64,000 nucleotides of DNA, from the NCBI RefSeq assembly GCF_000686725.1, contig NZ_JMLK01000012.1, forward strand, positions 1-64,000, written 5' to 3'. Below the pieces are notes generated by a model, which was not told the origin of the DNA, made no database searches, and saw only the letters and a program-made list of their open reading frames with translations. The translations under genes were made by a program, and so were the position numbers. Below, piece after piece: positions 19,030 to 28,396 of the stretch (the first letter of the stretch is position 1; every line of letters starts with the position of its first letter). This stretch comes from Clostridium akagii DSM 12554. Its GTDB lineage: Bacteria; Bacillota; Clostridia; Clostridiales; Clostridiaceae.

Positions 19030-19245
19030 AACTCTCGTCTCTATAAAAACTATAGAGACGAGAGTTAAACTTCCGCGTTGCCACTCAAATTGCCATATAT
19101 AAATATGACCACTTTATTGTGAGATAAAGGACACAGACCTTTCAATTTTGCTTTAGCTATGGAAGTGGAGGGATTACGTTGCTTGCTGACTTGCACCAGC
19201 CATCAGCTCTCTTAATTACTATTATAATCTTATTTTCCATAATTG
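19030..19245 (-). promoter_or_regulatory. T-box riboswitch, serine type, controlling serS
   Basis: On the minus strand: AGTA, AGAGAGC, the distal loop GGCTGGTGCAAG, the T-box GAGTGGCAACGCGG (19071-19086) and a 16-bp terminator stem (19030-19066) with seven Ts. The specifier position, by analogy with glyQS, carries TCC (19167-19169), a serine codon. The UGGC in the T-box suits the G73 discriminator of tRNA-Ser. Uncharged tRNA-Ser would stabilise the antiterminator. Confidence 0.9.
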
Positions 19246-19346
19246 ATATAATATATTAATTCTAATTTGCAAAGCTATTATTTACAGTATAATATCATTA
19301 AATGCAAATAAAGTAAAGAGTATAATGTAGTTTTATTTATTGATGG

Positions 19347-20939
19347 CTAAAATGCACTGCCACCACCGCCGCCTCCAAAATCACCACCACTAGAGCCTGA
19401 AAAATTGGCATCAGAACTACTTGATCCATTAGAGTAGCTATTTGAAAAATCTTCATTGTAAGTTGTGGTGTAGTAACTTAAAAACCAATAGCTCATAAAA
19501 ATATTATTATAGTTATTCCCATTAACTTTCTCGAAATCATTAACAATATTCTCTGAAACATCTAAAACTATGGCGTAAGGTACAATTTTCTCACTCAAAT
19601 CTTCACCTTCTGCATCACTCTGTATATCTTTATGATCCCTTAGGTAATCTTTAAATGCAATCCATTTTAATTTTTCATTTTCATATTCATTGGTTAATAT
19701 TTTTTTACCTTCTATTATAGTATAAAAACCCAGTTTTTCAGCCTGCTTAGTAACAAGCTCTTTCCATTTTGTGTACTTATTTATAAAACTAGTTTTTCCA
19801 GCATTCTTTTTTAAATCTACTAGCATTACTACTCCATTTTTTGAATATTCACTTATATGCTGAAGTAAAAATAATTCATAGTCCATAAGACCTTGCCCTT
19901 GGTAAAAATCATTTATTTTAAAACTAAGTTTTTGGTAATCTTTATCGTCAAATCCTTCTTCTAAAAATTTGATAGCACCCTTACTTGCGAAGCTTAATAT
20001 AGTTGCTAGCAATGCATTCGTGGTATCATTACTATTTATAAGCTTAGACACCAAGGCTGGAGGTAACTCACTAGGTAATTGTTTGTAATAGGTGTCACTA
20101 AACAATGTATAACCTTGCCTGTACTCATCTATGGCCTTCCTTCTTTTTCTGGTCCTTTTATAAAAAAATACTGATAAAATTAGTATAATAACAAATATTA
20201 TTAATACAACAGTAGCTATTTTTATATTATTTTCTCGCTTGATCATGGCATAATATGAATCTCTGTCCATATTTATAGTTTTTGAAGTTTTAACCCAGGC
20301 CGAAGGAAAAAGAACTATCGCACCTATAACATCTTTATCTTCCATATTATTTAGTTCTAACTTTATTTGATTTTTATTATCTAATGTTGCCATTCCACTT
20401 TTAGGACCTTCACCATAATATTTAACCTGATTTGTTATATTTTCTGGCAAAGTTATAAAAATGGTTATTTTATTAGTCCTTACATTGGAATCATTTGTAT
20501 AAAAAACCCACTTGAGTTCTCCGAGGTTTGAAAACTTTGTTACAACATTTTTTAATGTATAGTTAATCCTGAAGTTTTTTGTTTCATTATTACTTTTACT
20601 ATATATTTTTATTTCTGTTTTATCTGAGTCTTTTGAAATATCTACTTTGTTTTTCTCACTAAGTCCATCTTTAATAGCTTCAGCTGAAATATCTGTAATT
20701 CCATCAGAACCTTTTGTTTTAACGTCTCTTTTAATTCCATTAAGACTTCCCTGAAAAACATAATCGTGGCTTTCCTGAACTGCCATATCGCCATTTTCTT
20801 TTACTGATGCATTTATCACAATATTAGATATATAATAATTATCAGTAGCCCCGAAAGCCTTCTCCGCAAAGAAAATGCTTGAAAATATTGATATGGTCAT
20901 AACAACTAAGAGTGTAAAAACTTTATGTGATTTAATCAT
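19347..20939 (-). CDS. DUF2207 membrane protein
   Basis: A 530-residue predicted membrane protein: signal peptide at 1-30 (cut near AFGA), a beta-rich extracellular DUF2207 domain to about 235, one transmembrane helix (TVVLIIFVIILILSVFF, about 243-260), a cytoplasmic domain, and the family's typical Gly/Ser-rich end GGDFGGGGGGSAF. Function is unknown. It is transcribed alone after the serS T-box region. Confidence 0.88.
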   Translation of the reverse strand: MIKSHKVFTLLVVMTISIFSSIFFAEKAFGATDNYYISNIVINASVKENGDMAVQESHDYVFQGSLNGIKRDVKTKGSDGITDISAEAIKDGLSEKNKVDISKDSDKTEIKIYSKSNNETKNFRINYTLKNVVTKFSNLGELKWVFYTNDSNVRTNKITIFITLPENITNQVKYYGEGPKSGMATLDNKNQIKLELNNMEDKDVIGAIVLFPSAWVKTSKTINMDRDSYYAMIKRENNIKIATVVLIIFVIILILSVFFYKRTRKRRKAIDEYRQGYTLFSDTYYKQLPSELPPALVSKLINSNDTTNALLATILSFASKGAIKFLEEGFDDKDYQKLSFKINDFYQGQGLMDYELFLLQHISEYSKNGVVMLVDLKKNAGKTSFINKYTKWKELVTKQAEKLGFYTIIEGKKILTNEYENEKLKWIAFKDYLRDHKDIQSDAEGEDLSEKIVPYAIVLDVSENIVNDFEKVNGNNYNNIFMSYWFLSYYTTTYNEDFSNSYSNGSSSSDANFSGSSGGDFGGGGGGSAF

Positions 20940-21031
20940 ATATTTTTTTCTCCCCTTTTATTACTAATTTTTATTAACGGAGCTCTTGGATTACTTATTG
21001 TAAACAATGATAATAATTAATTACTGCACTA

Positions 21032-21757
21032 TTAGTCATTTTTCCCTCTGTACCGTGCCGTCCTTAATTCATTTATATACTCCTGAAGATCTGGCATTTT
21101 ACTTTCAATTGCTTGCTGAACTGCTTTTTCAATATCATAGGGAACCTTTACTAAAGATATAGAAAATGCCGAAGTGCTTTTTTCTTCATAACTACCTTCA
21201 ATAATACCATAGGATGATTGAGTTATATCCAATGGATTACCAACACTGCCTACATTAAATAATGTTTTGCCCTGAAAGTTATCTATATATGAACCATGTA
21301 TATCTCCATAACCAACTATATCTGATTCTTTATCTTCACCCTTAGGATCTTTAAATAGTGTGATTTTCTCTTCATAGGATGCTGTTGATTGAACACGATG
21401 AAATACATCATTTGGTGCTGCGTGGCATAATCTTATGAGTCTGCCACTCATATAAAATTCTGCATAACCAGGAAGATTTTTTAAGTAATTTAATCTTTTT
21501 TCACCAAGCTTTTTTCTATGCCACGCTAGCATAACATTATAATCTCCCTCCGCCATGAAATAGTCCCAATTCCCTTTGACAACCAGTTCACAATCATTTT
21601 TAATCATATCTACTGCTATATCTGAGTCAGGTCCCTTCCCTGCGAGATCACCTAAACACATTATTCTACTTATACCTCTATTTTTAATATCTAAAACCAC
21701 TGCTTCTAGTGCAGGTATATTTCCGTGAATATCAGATATTATTGCTATTCTATCCAT
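21032..21757 (-). CDS. Calcineurin-like metallophosphoesterase
   Basis: A 241-residue phosphoesterase with all metal-site motifs: SDIHGN (8-13), GDLAGKGP, KGNWD, CHAAP, and GDIHGS followed by NVGSVGNP. This order is that of the YfcE/MJ0936-like group of small phosphodiesterases. The substrate is not evident from the sequence. It is encoded alone. Confidence 0.85.
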   Translation of the reverse strand: MDRIAIISDIHGNIPALEAVVLDIKNRGISRIMCLGDLAGKGPDSDIAVDMIKNDCELVVKGNWDYFMAEGDYNVMLAWHRKKLGEKRLNYLKNLPGYAEFYMSGRLIRLCHAAPNDVFHRVQSTASYEEKITLFKDPKGEDKESDIVGYGDIHGSYIDNFQGKTLFNVGSVGNPLDITQSSYGIIEGSYEEKSTSAFSISLVKVPYDIEKAVQQAIESKMPDLQEYINELRTARYRGKND

Positions 21758-21940
21758 TGATCTAGCCTCATTTCATAAATTCTATTAATTACTATATCTA
21801 TAATATTATCATTTAATACTATGGTATGGAATATTTTTTTATATTTTAATTGAGCTGCACATATTCATCTAAAAATCAGTCATAGAGTGGAATAAAAATA
21901 GCTCAAGTCAAATACAATTATAAAGACTATTTAGCCAATA

Positions 21941-21972
21941 GATGATGATAATGTGGGATGATGATAATGTGG
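21941..21972. repeat. Two tandem copies of a 16-base unit
   Basis: GATGATGATAATGTGG occurs twice in direct succession upstream of the GH5 gene, followed by GGGG and a T-run. It is in the 5' region, about 60 bases before the start codon. Confidence 0.8.
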
Positions 21973-22032
21973 GGGGATTTTTTTAATAGAATCAGGTTAA
22001 ATACTAAATATTAAGATAGAGGAGATGCTATA

Positions 22033-23442
22033 TTGAAAAAAATCAAAAGGTCAATTTCATTGATTCTTATTATAATGATTGCCATTACAACATGTAATTT
22101 TAATAAAACGCAAAAGGTATATGCCGCTGATACTAGCAATGATGACTGGCTACACTGCGTAGGTAATAAGATTTATGACATGAACGGTCATGAAGTTTGG
22201 ATAACTGGCGCTAATTGGTTTGGGTTTAACTGTACTGAGAATGTATTGCATGGTTCTTGGTATGACGTGAAAAGTACTTTAACTAATATTGCAAATAGAG
22301 GCATAGGATTTTTAAGAATCCCTATTTCATCTGAGCTGCTGTATAGTTGGATGATTGGAAGCCCAAATAAAGTTTCAAGTGTAACTGCAGTGAATAATCC
22401 GCCCTATTATGTTTGCAATCCTGATTTCTATGACCCAACTACAAATGGTGTTAAAAACAGCATGCAGATATTTGATATTATAATGGGCTACTGTAAACAG
22501 CTTGGTATAAAGGTTATGATTGATGTGCATAGTCCAGATGCGAATAATTCAGGGCAAAACTATCCATTATGGTACGGTCTAAACACATCAACAGCAGGTG
22601 AAATAACCACAGATAAGTGGATAAATACTTTAACATGGCTAGCTAATAAATACAAAAATGATGATACTATTCTAGCCATGGATTTAAAAAATGAGCCACA
22701 CGGAAAAAGAGGATATTCCGCTACTACTCCTAGTAATATAGCAAAATGGGATAATTCAGAAGATGAAAATAACTGGAAATATGCAGCTGAAAAATGTTCT
22801 AAATCAGTACTTGCAGCAAATCCCAAATTATTAATAATGGTTGAAGGTATAGAACAATACCCTAAAACTGAACTAGGATATACCTTTGATACGCCAGATA
22901 TCTTCGGTGCTACTTCTATTACATCTCCATGGTATAGTGCTTGGTGGGGTGGAAATTTAAGAGGAGTAAAGGATTATCCAATTAATTTGGGCACCCTTAA
23001 CAGTCAAATTGTATATTCTCCTCATGACTATGGTCCTTCAGTATCTGACCAAACATGGTTTGACAAGGATTTCACAACACAAACCATGTTAGATGACTAT
23101 TGGTATAACACCTGGGCATATATTAATGATAAAGCAATTGCCCCAATTTTAATAGGCGAGTGGGGAGGACAAATGGATGGAGGAAAGAATCAAAAATGGA
23201 TGACGCTACTTAGAGATTATATAGTTGACAACCACATCAATCAAACTTTTTGGTGCATAAATCCAAATTCAGGCGATACTGGTGGTTTACTAAACTCTGA
23301 TTGGACAACTTGGGATGAAGCAAAATATGCATTGTTAAAACCTGCGTTATGGCAGTCAGGTGGAAAGTTCATCGGGCTTGACCATCAGACACCTCTTGGT
23401 TCAAATGGAATATCTCTAGGTCAGTATTACAGCTCCAAATAA
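22033..23442 (+). CDS. Secreted glycoside hydrolase family 5 (cellulase/glucanase)
   Basis: A 469-residue secreted enzyme. Signal peptide of about 31 residues ends VYAAD. The GH5 barrel shows the acid/base Glu in DLKNEPHG (E221) and the nucleophile Glu in LIGEWGG (E376); FLRIPIS, DVHSPD and SPHDYG are also conserved. No dockerin or carbohydrate-binding module is present, so it is a free enzyme, not cellulosomal. The start is TTG at 22033, supported by GAGGAGAT just upstream. Its stop directly abuts the stop of the convergent aspS-type gene with no base between. Confidence 0.9.
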   Translation: MKKIKRSISLILIIMIAITTCNFNKTQKVYAADTSNDDWLHCVGNKIYDMNGHEVWITGANWFGFNCTENVLHGSWYDVKSTLTNIANRGIGFLRIPISSELLYSWMIGSPNKVSSVTAVNNPPYYVCNPDFYDPTTNGVKNSMQIFDIIMGYCKQLGIKVMIDVHSPDANNSGQNYPLWYGLNTSTAGEITTDKWINTLTWLANKYKNDDTILAMDLKNEPHGKRGYSATTPSNIAKWDNSEDENNWKYAAEKCSKSVLAANPKLLIMVEGIEQYPKTELGYTFDTPDIFGATSITSPWYSAWWGGNLRGVKDYPINLGTLNSQIVYSPHDYGPSVSDQTWFDKDFTTQTMLDDYWYNTWAYINDKAIAPILIGEWGGQMDGGKNQKWMTLLRDYIVDNHINQTFWCINPNSGDTGGLLNSDWTTWDEAKYALLKPALWQSGGKFIGLDHQTPLGSNGISLGQYYSSK

Positions 23443-24732
23443 TTATGGAACTAACCTAGTTCTATCTCTAGGAAATAATGATGCTTCTCTAATATTTTCT
23501 AGAGATAGTAGCTTCATAGTTATTCGTTCTAATCCTATAGCAAGCCCACCATGAGGAGGCATACCTAACTTAAAAGCAGATGTATAACTTTCATATTTTT
23601 CAGGGTTTAAACCTTTGTATTTTATATTTTCAATAAGTTGTTTATATTCATGGATTCTTTGCCCACCTGTAGTGATTTCTACACCTCTAAATAATAAATC
23701 AAAGCTATGAGTTTCTGTTTCTCCACAAGGCATCGCATACATTGGTCTTTTTTTTCTAGGATAATGAGTTAAAAATACAAAGTCACTTCCTAATTTTTCT
23801 TTTACATATTTACAGATTAATTTTTCTCCCTCTGGGTCTAGATCTCCATCTAAATCAAATTTATTAAATTCTGTTTTTAATATATCTAAAACTTTTGTAA
23901 ATTTAATCCTAGGGATTTTATCACCCATTGTTGGCATAGTAGCATTAAGAATTTGCAAATAAATTTGTCCTTCTTTTTCTACCTTATTTAATATATACCT
24001 AAGTAATCTTTCCTCAGCTTCCATTATCTCCTCTTCATCTTTTATAAATCCAATTTCAAGATCCATACTTACATACTCATTTAAATGCCTAGTAGTATTG
24101 TGCATCTCAGCTCTATAAACATGAGCAACTTCAAAAACCCTTTCAAAACCAGCACCAACCATCATTTGTTTGTGAAATTGTGGACTTTGAGCAAGATATG
24201 CATTGGTATCAAAGTATTTTACTTCAAACAGGTCTACTCCTCCCTCAATGCCTTCAGCAATAATCTTTGGGGTAAAGATTTCTGTATAATCCTCACCGAT
24301 TAAAAACTCTCTAAATCCCTGGACTATAAGATTTTGAATTTTAAATACAGCATTTGTTTTTTCATGTCTGAGGCTTAGTACTCTATTATTTAGCATAGTA
24401 TCTAAGTTAACTTCTAAATCTGCTTTGTTTATTTGGATTCCTAGGGGCTCTTCTGCAATATTTATTATTTCGAAGGCTTTAATTGAAATTTCAAAATCAT
24501 TAAGATTATTTTGACTTTTTTTTACTTCCCCTGTTATAGATACCACAGATTCAAGGTTTACATCCCTAAGGTTGGTCACATTATTCATTGCAATGCATTG
24601 TACTAAACCGCTTCTATCTCTTATTATAATAAAAGTTATGGCTTTAAGCTTTCTTATACGGTATATCCACCCCATTATTTTAACTTCTTTACCAATACAA
24701 TTGTTAAGTTTACTTATGAGTACTCTTTCCAT
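23443..24732 (-). CDS. aspS: Aspartyl-tRNA synthetase, archaeal/eukaryotic type (probably non-discriminating)
   Basis: A 429-residue class II synthetase lacking the bacterial GAD insertion, so it is of the archaeal-type AspRS group (often called AspS2 in clostridia). The N-terminal OB anticodon domain (about 1-105) is followed by motif 2 (YRAEMHNTTRHLNEY) and motif 3 (GLAIGLERITMKLL). Such enzymes often also aspartylate tRNA-Asn for the GatCAB amidation route; no gat genes are nearby to confirm that here. Transcription is governed by an unusual T-box leader. Confidence 0.9.
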   Translation of the reverse strand: MERVLISKLNNCIGKEVKIMGWIYRIRKLKAITFIIIRDRSGLVQCIAMNNVTNLRDVNLESVVSITGEVKKSQNNLNDFEISIKAFEIINIAEEPLGIQINKADLEVNLDTMLNNRVLSLRHEKTNAVFKIQNLIVQGFREFLIGEDYTEIFTPKIIAEGIEGGVDLFEVKYFDTNAYLAQSPQFHKQMMVGAGFERVFEVAHVYRAEMHNTTRHLNEYVSMDLEIGFIKDEEEIMEAEERLLRYILNKVEKEGQIYLQILNATMPTMGDKIPRIKFTKVLDILKTEFNKFDLDGDLDPEGEKLICKYVKEKLGSDFVFLTHYPRKKRPMYAMPCGETETHSFDLLFRGVEITTGGQRIHEYKQLIENIKYKGLNPEKYESYTSAFKLGMPPHGGLAIGLERITMKLLSLENIREASLFPRDRTRLVP

Positions 24733-24766
24733 TAATTATCTCCCCTTCTTTTAATATTTAATACTA

Positions 24767-25100
24767 AAAAACGCCCCTCGAGTTTATCACTCAAGGGGCG
24801 TTTTATCGCGGTACCACCCTTTTAAACTTATTAATCTCTTTTTTCAAAGTTAAAACAGTATTATGCATCAAAAATGAAATAAAAAGCTCCCACTCCAATC
24901 TAGGAGTGAAAGCTATAATTTCACGGTGCCATCCTACTTTAACAAAAAAGCCAAAGTTATCTTTAATCCTTTTAACGGTGGAAACCGACTTATCCTACTG
25001 CATTTTCAGATAAATTTCTTCAGGATGTCTTTCAATATTACTGTTCTCATGGAGCTCACACCTTCCTCCACTCGCTTAAGATACTAAGATAATATTTAAT
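24767..25100 (-). promoter_or_regulatory. T-box leader with two terminator/antiterminator modules, controlling aspS
   Basis: One Stem I is visible on the minus strand (GGAAGGTGTGAG distal loop; GAC specifier at 25027-25029 in GAAA-GAC-ATCCTG, placed as in glyQS). It is followed by T-box 1 (GGATGGCACCGTG, 24922-24934) with terminator 1 (24885-24914 plus T-run). About 60 bases later comes T-box 2 (GGGTGGTACCGCG, 24807-24823) with terminator 2 (24767-24804). No second Stem I fits in between. T-box 1 has UGGC, pairing with G73 of tRNA-Asp; T-box 2 has UGGU. Confidence 0.88.
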
Positions 25101-25179
25101 TTTCCCTTCAACGAATTTTAATATTTCTTAAATACTATACCTAGTTCATTCTCTTGTCAATACTTTTTTATTACTTTAG

Positions 25180-25485
25180 TTAAAGATTCTCAATAAATAA
25201 AAAATTGCATTCCCACCCATGTGATTTTGTTGTCTTAATATATTCCTCCAATGCAGATTTATCATTTGTTTCTAAATTTATTGTTTCTAGCCATACTAAC
25301 ACATAATCTTCTTGATAATTTATAATTACCTTTGTTACTTCATATTCATCTGTTTCATTCAAAACAAAATCACATATATAATCACCTTTACGTGGTATTA
25401 TATTGGAATTATACTTCTTTTGTATTTGCTTAAAACCATTATCTATGTCTTTTAAATTAATTTGTTGCACTAGGATAATTCCCAT
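25180..25485 (-). CDS. Hypothetical protein, 101 residues
   Basis: I do not recognise this family. It is a soluble, acidic protein of 101 residues with alternating hydrophobic and charged stretches (MGIILVQQINLKDIDNGFK at the start, YVLVWLETINLET in the middle), without signal peptide or membrane segment. The start is well supported by GAGGGGG ten bases before the ATG. It lies downstream of the ABC/ArsR operon on the same strand, 88 bases after the regulator gene, and could be its last member. Confidence 0.6.
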   Translation of the reverse strand: MGIILVQQINLKDIDNGFKQIQKKYNSNIIPRKGDYICDFVLNETDEYEVTKVIINYQEDYVLVWLETINLETNDKSALEEYIKTTKSHGWECNFLFIENL

Positions 25486-25573
25486 ACCGTAAACCCCCTC
25501 TATATTATATTATTATATTATTAAAAGATGATTTACTAGAAATTCTCATTTTAAATTAGCTATTAAAAATATA

Positions 25574-26545
25574 TCAATAATCCAAATATTCATACAAAAC
25601 AAGGGGGATTCTATCTATTAAAAATGTGTTAAAGTAGTAATAAATATAATTCCCCATCCTTTCTTTATACAGTAGTTCCGCATCATAAAGCATTTTTAGA
25701 TGTTTTGATATGCATGCTTCTGTAAGGTTTAATTCTTTTGCAATACTTTGGGTCGAACCCTTATTTTTTCTAAGTTGCCTAATTATTTTAAGCCGAGTTT
25801 CATCAGAAAGTGCTTTCATTAATTTAAGCAAATCCACTGGTACCTTTTCAATTTTCATGTTTAGATGAGCTGTTGTAGTAAACTGCACCATCTCTTCCCC
25901 GTAATCCATTAAAAGATGAGGGCTTATAAAACTACTTACCCTTATTATCAATGTTTTTAATTTATTAAATGGTATTGTAAAAAGAGTGAATTTATGAAAT
26001 AAGAAAGCATCCTTTGTTACTTCAATTCTACTATGTAATTCATCTATATAGACAAAAACACCTTTTTTATTGCATATGTCATAATCCCTTTTAAGGCAAC
26101 GTATTAATAAAGGTTCTATATATCTTAATTCTTTATCAAAATAAATTATATAGTATTCTTTTAGCATTCTTATTATTGACTTTTTTAGAATTTGATTAAA
26201 ACATACTTCTCTCAATTCATCATATTTTTGAAATACACGTTTAAAATCGTCTAAACTTAAATCGTCCATAAAATCCAATGAAGCCATTATATTAAAATCA
26301 TCACACTTTTCGTATATATTGCATAAATCCATTATTACACACCATTCGCAGGTGATTTTACCAATCTTAGCTAAATTTTTATATAATTCCTCAGATATAT
26401 TATCTCTCATGTCTTTTGCCCAAATAATTCTTTCTAGATGATGTTCTGGACTTATAAGTACATGAATACTACATAACATTTCAAATAGAGGCGAGTATAC
26501 AAATTCAACTTTCCAGTTATCTTTATTAATTGTATTTATCCTCAT
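25574..26545 (-). CDS. ArsR-family regulator with long N-terminal domain (DUF5937-like)
   Basis: A 323-residue protein. The C-terminal 90 residues are an ArsR winged helix (LLKLMKALSDETRLKIIRQL ... TEACISKHLKMLYDAELL). The N-terminal 230 residues resemble the DUF5937-type extension found in regulators beside ABC-2 exporters; its ligand is unknown. No ArsR metal-binding CxC motif is seen in the recognition helix, so a small-molecule effector is more likely. It is the last regulator-like gene of the exporter operon, and a 22-base palindrome upstream of that operon is a candidate operator. Confidence 0.8.
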   Translation of the reverse strand: MRINTINKDNWKVEFVYSPLFEMLCSIHVLISPEHHLERIIWAKDMRDNISEELYKNLAKIGKITCEWCVIMDLCNIYEKCDDFNIMASLDFMDDLSLDDFKRVFQKYDELREVCFNQILKKSIIRMLKEYYIIYFDKELRYIEPLLIRCLKRDYDICNKKGVFVYIDELHSRIEVTKDAFLFHKFTLFTIPFNKLKTLIIRVSSFISPHLLMDYGEEMVQFTTTAHLNMKIEKVPVDLLKLMKALSDETRLKIIRQLRKNKGSTQSIAKELNLTEACISKHLKMLYDAELLYKERMGNYIYYYFNTFLIDRIPLVLYEYLDY

Positions 26546-26587
26546 AAAATCACCATAATTACCTTTTTCTTAAAATTATATCATAAC

Positions 26588-27409
26588 TCAAAACAATGTC
26601 ATATTACCTGTTTTTTTAGCATGCTTTTCTCCTAAAATCAAACAAAGATTTATTATTACGAACATGAGTAATATTATGAATATACTGCATAATATAGAGC
26701 TTTTGACTTCAGCTAAATTAGCTCCATTTAAAAACACTTTTCTTATTGCATCCAGGACATAGGTTAGTGGAAAAATAAAACTAATTATCTTTGCCCAAAA
26801 TGGAAATATTGTTGTTGGAACTTTAACCCCAGAAAATATCTCCATAGGTTCCTCAAGAACTGTGAATAAAAAACCAGAGTCTCTTGAAAAAAGAAAAATG
26901 GCATTTAATAACATCCCCCACATAATAGCCATTACTATCATTAGCAAAAAAGTTATAATTGCAGCTGGAATATTTATATTAAAATATTCATGTTTCATTA
27001 TAAATATTCCAATTGAAAACACAACCATAACCCAAACACTTTCAAAGAGCGATGATAGCGCATTCCCTAGTATTACTGCAAACCTATTTACTGGAGAAAG
27101 ATATATGTATTCTAATGTTCCAGAAAGCCTTTCAAAAGAAAAATTCCAAGCTGACTGAACTAGGGATCTAAAAAAACTCATGCATATATATCCTAAAAGT
27201 ATAAATATCAATAAATTTTTTTCATTAAGATATGATACAGTGCTACTATTAATATTAAAGGGTTTAAAACTAAAATATGAAGAAATAAAACTAAGTAGTG
27301 GCCAAATAAAAAGAGAAACATATATTATCTTATTGTGAAAATAAACTTTATGTTGTTTCAGCATCTCGGCTTTCATAGCTTTCATAGCTTTTATGAATTT
27401 TATCATCAT
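26588..27409 (-). CDS. ABC-2 type transporter permease
   Basis: A permease of 273 residues with about six hydrophobic helices, including IIYVSLFIWPLLSFISSYF and the C-terminal FIILLMFVIINLCLIL. The segment SFERLSGTLEYIYLSPVNR is the family's amphipathic connector. I choose the ATG at 27409, one base past the ATPase stop, because AAAGGAGG is six bases upstream; the upstream frame begins within that site. It is the second membrane subunit of a two-permease exporter. Confidence 0.88.
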   Translation of the reverse strand: MMIKFIKAMKAMKAEMLKQHKVYFHNKIIYVSLFIWPLLSFISSYFSFKPFNINSSTVSYLNEKNLLIFILLGYICMSFFRSLVQSAWNFSFERLSGTLEYIYLSPVNRFAVILGNALSSLFESVWVMVVFSIGIFIMKHEYFNINIPAAIITFLLMIVMAIMWGMLLNAIFLFSRDSGFLFTVLEEPMEIFSGVKVPTTIFPFWAKIISFIFPLTYVLDAIRKVFLNGANLAEVKSSILCSIFIILLMFVIINLCLILGEKHAKKTGNMTLF

Positions 27410-27410
27410 T

Positions 27411-28385
27411 TTATGCCTCCTTTGCAAACCTTATTATTGCATCTTCTAGTTTTGGTTCCTCTTCATAAAGCTTTATAATTGGTACTTTATTATTCATACA
27501 AAACTTTGACAGGGTTAGTTTTAAATCTAGAGAGGATGTTATTGTAAATTGCTCTTCCTTATTATCATGTTCCACAACTACGGATTTGTCTGTTAACCTA
27601 CATGCATTGTATATTCCTTCGTAAGCCACACTATTTTTTTCAACTTTTAAATATACAGTTTTATTTTTAAGTCCAAGCATTGCAAGGTTTTTGGGAGTTC
27701 CTTTTTCAATAATTTCGCCCTTATTTAGAATATATACATAATCACAAAGTTCCTCAATCTCTGCCATATAATGAGATGTAAGAAGTATCCCTTTTCCATC
27801 TTCACATGCGATTTTCTTCACATGATTCCTAAGCTCTTTTGCTATTAATGCATCAAGACCAAGAGTTGGTTCATCCATAAAAATATAATCAGGATTATTT
27901 ATAAGACCCCTAGCAATTTGAAGTCTTTGTTTCATACCTTTAGAATAGTTTTCAACAGGCGTATCCTGCTTATCGGTAATTCCAACTAAATTTAAAAGCT
28001 CATCTATTCTCTTTGAAAGAATCTTATCATCAATACCATAAATTTGACCATAGTACCAAAGATTTTCTCTTCCAGTAAGGCGCCAATATATCATTCTCTC
28101 CCCACCTGCTACCATATTTATTCTCTTTTTTACCGTCATAGGATTTTTTATAGCGTCAATGCCGTCAACTGTTATTCTTCCTGATGTTGGAAGTAATAAT
28201 GTTGAAAGCATTTTAATTGTTGTAGTCTTACCAGCTCCATTTATACCAAGCAAACCAATGATTTTCCCTTTTTCAATTTCCATGCATATGTTTTTTACAG
28301 CCTCAAGTTGTACTTTATTAGATTTAAAAAATCCTTTTCTAACCTTGGTCTCATATGTTTTTGCTAAATTTTCTACTTTAATCAT
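27411..28385 (-). CDS. ABC-2 transporter ATP-binding protein
   Basis: The ATPase of the exporter, 324 residues. Walker A GINGAGKTTT, signature YSKGMKQRLQIARG, Walker B YIFMDEPTLGLD and the switch histidine in LLTSHYMAEIEEL are all intact. A C-terminal extension of about 90 residues ends in LEDAIIRFAKE, as in drug/antibiotic-type exporters (DrrA-like). Genes on both sides encode permeases with near-zero spacing. Confidence 0.93.
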   Translation of the reverse strand: MIKVENLAKTYETKVRKGFFKSNKVQLEAVKNICMEIEKGKIIGLLGINGAGKTTTIKMLSTLLLPTSGRITVDGIDAIKNPMTVKKRINMVAGGERMIYWRLTGRENLWYYGQIYGIDDKILSKRIDELLNLVGITDKQDTPVENYSKGMKQRLQIARGLINNPDYIFMDEPTLGLDALIAKELRNHVKKIACEDGKGILLTSHYMAEIEELCDYVYILNKGEIIEKGTPKNLAMLGLKNKTVYLKVEKNSVAYEGIYNACRLTDKSVVVEHDNKEEQFTITSSLDLKLTLSKFCMNNKVPIIKLYEEEPKLEDAIIRFAKEA

Positions 28386-28396
28386 TTTCTCTCTCC

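Noticed and set aside
19181-19183. AGC as the serine specifier in the serS leader
   Set aside because: The canonical position just before ACTTCC holds TCC (19167-19169), also serine; AGC is too close to the distal hairpin.
25043-25045. AAC in the aspS T-box leader as an asparagine specifier, overlapping GAA
   Set aside because: Aligned with glyQS, the specifier position is occupied by GAC at 25027-25029 (GAAA-GAC-ATCCTG), an aspartate codon; AAC falls in the upper part of Stem I.
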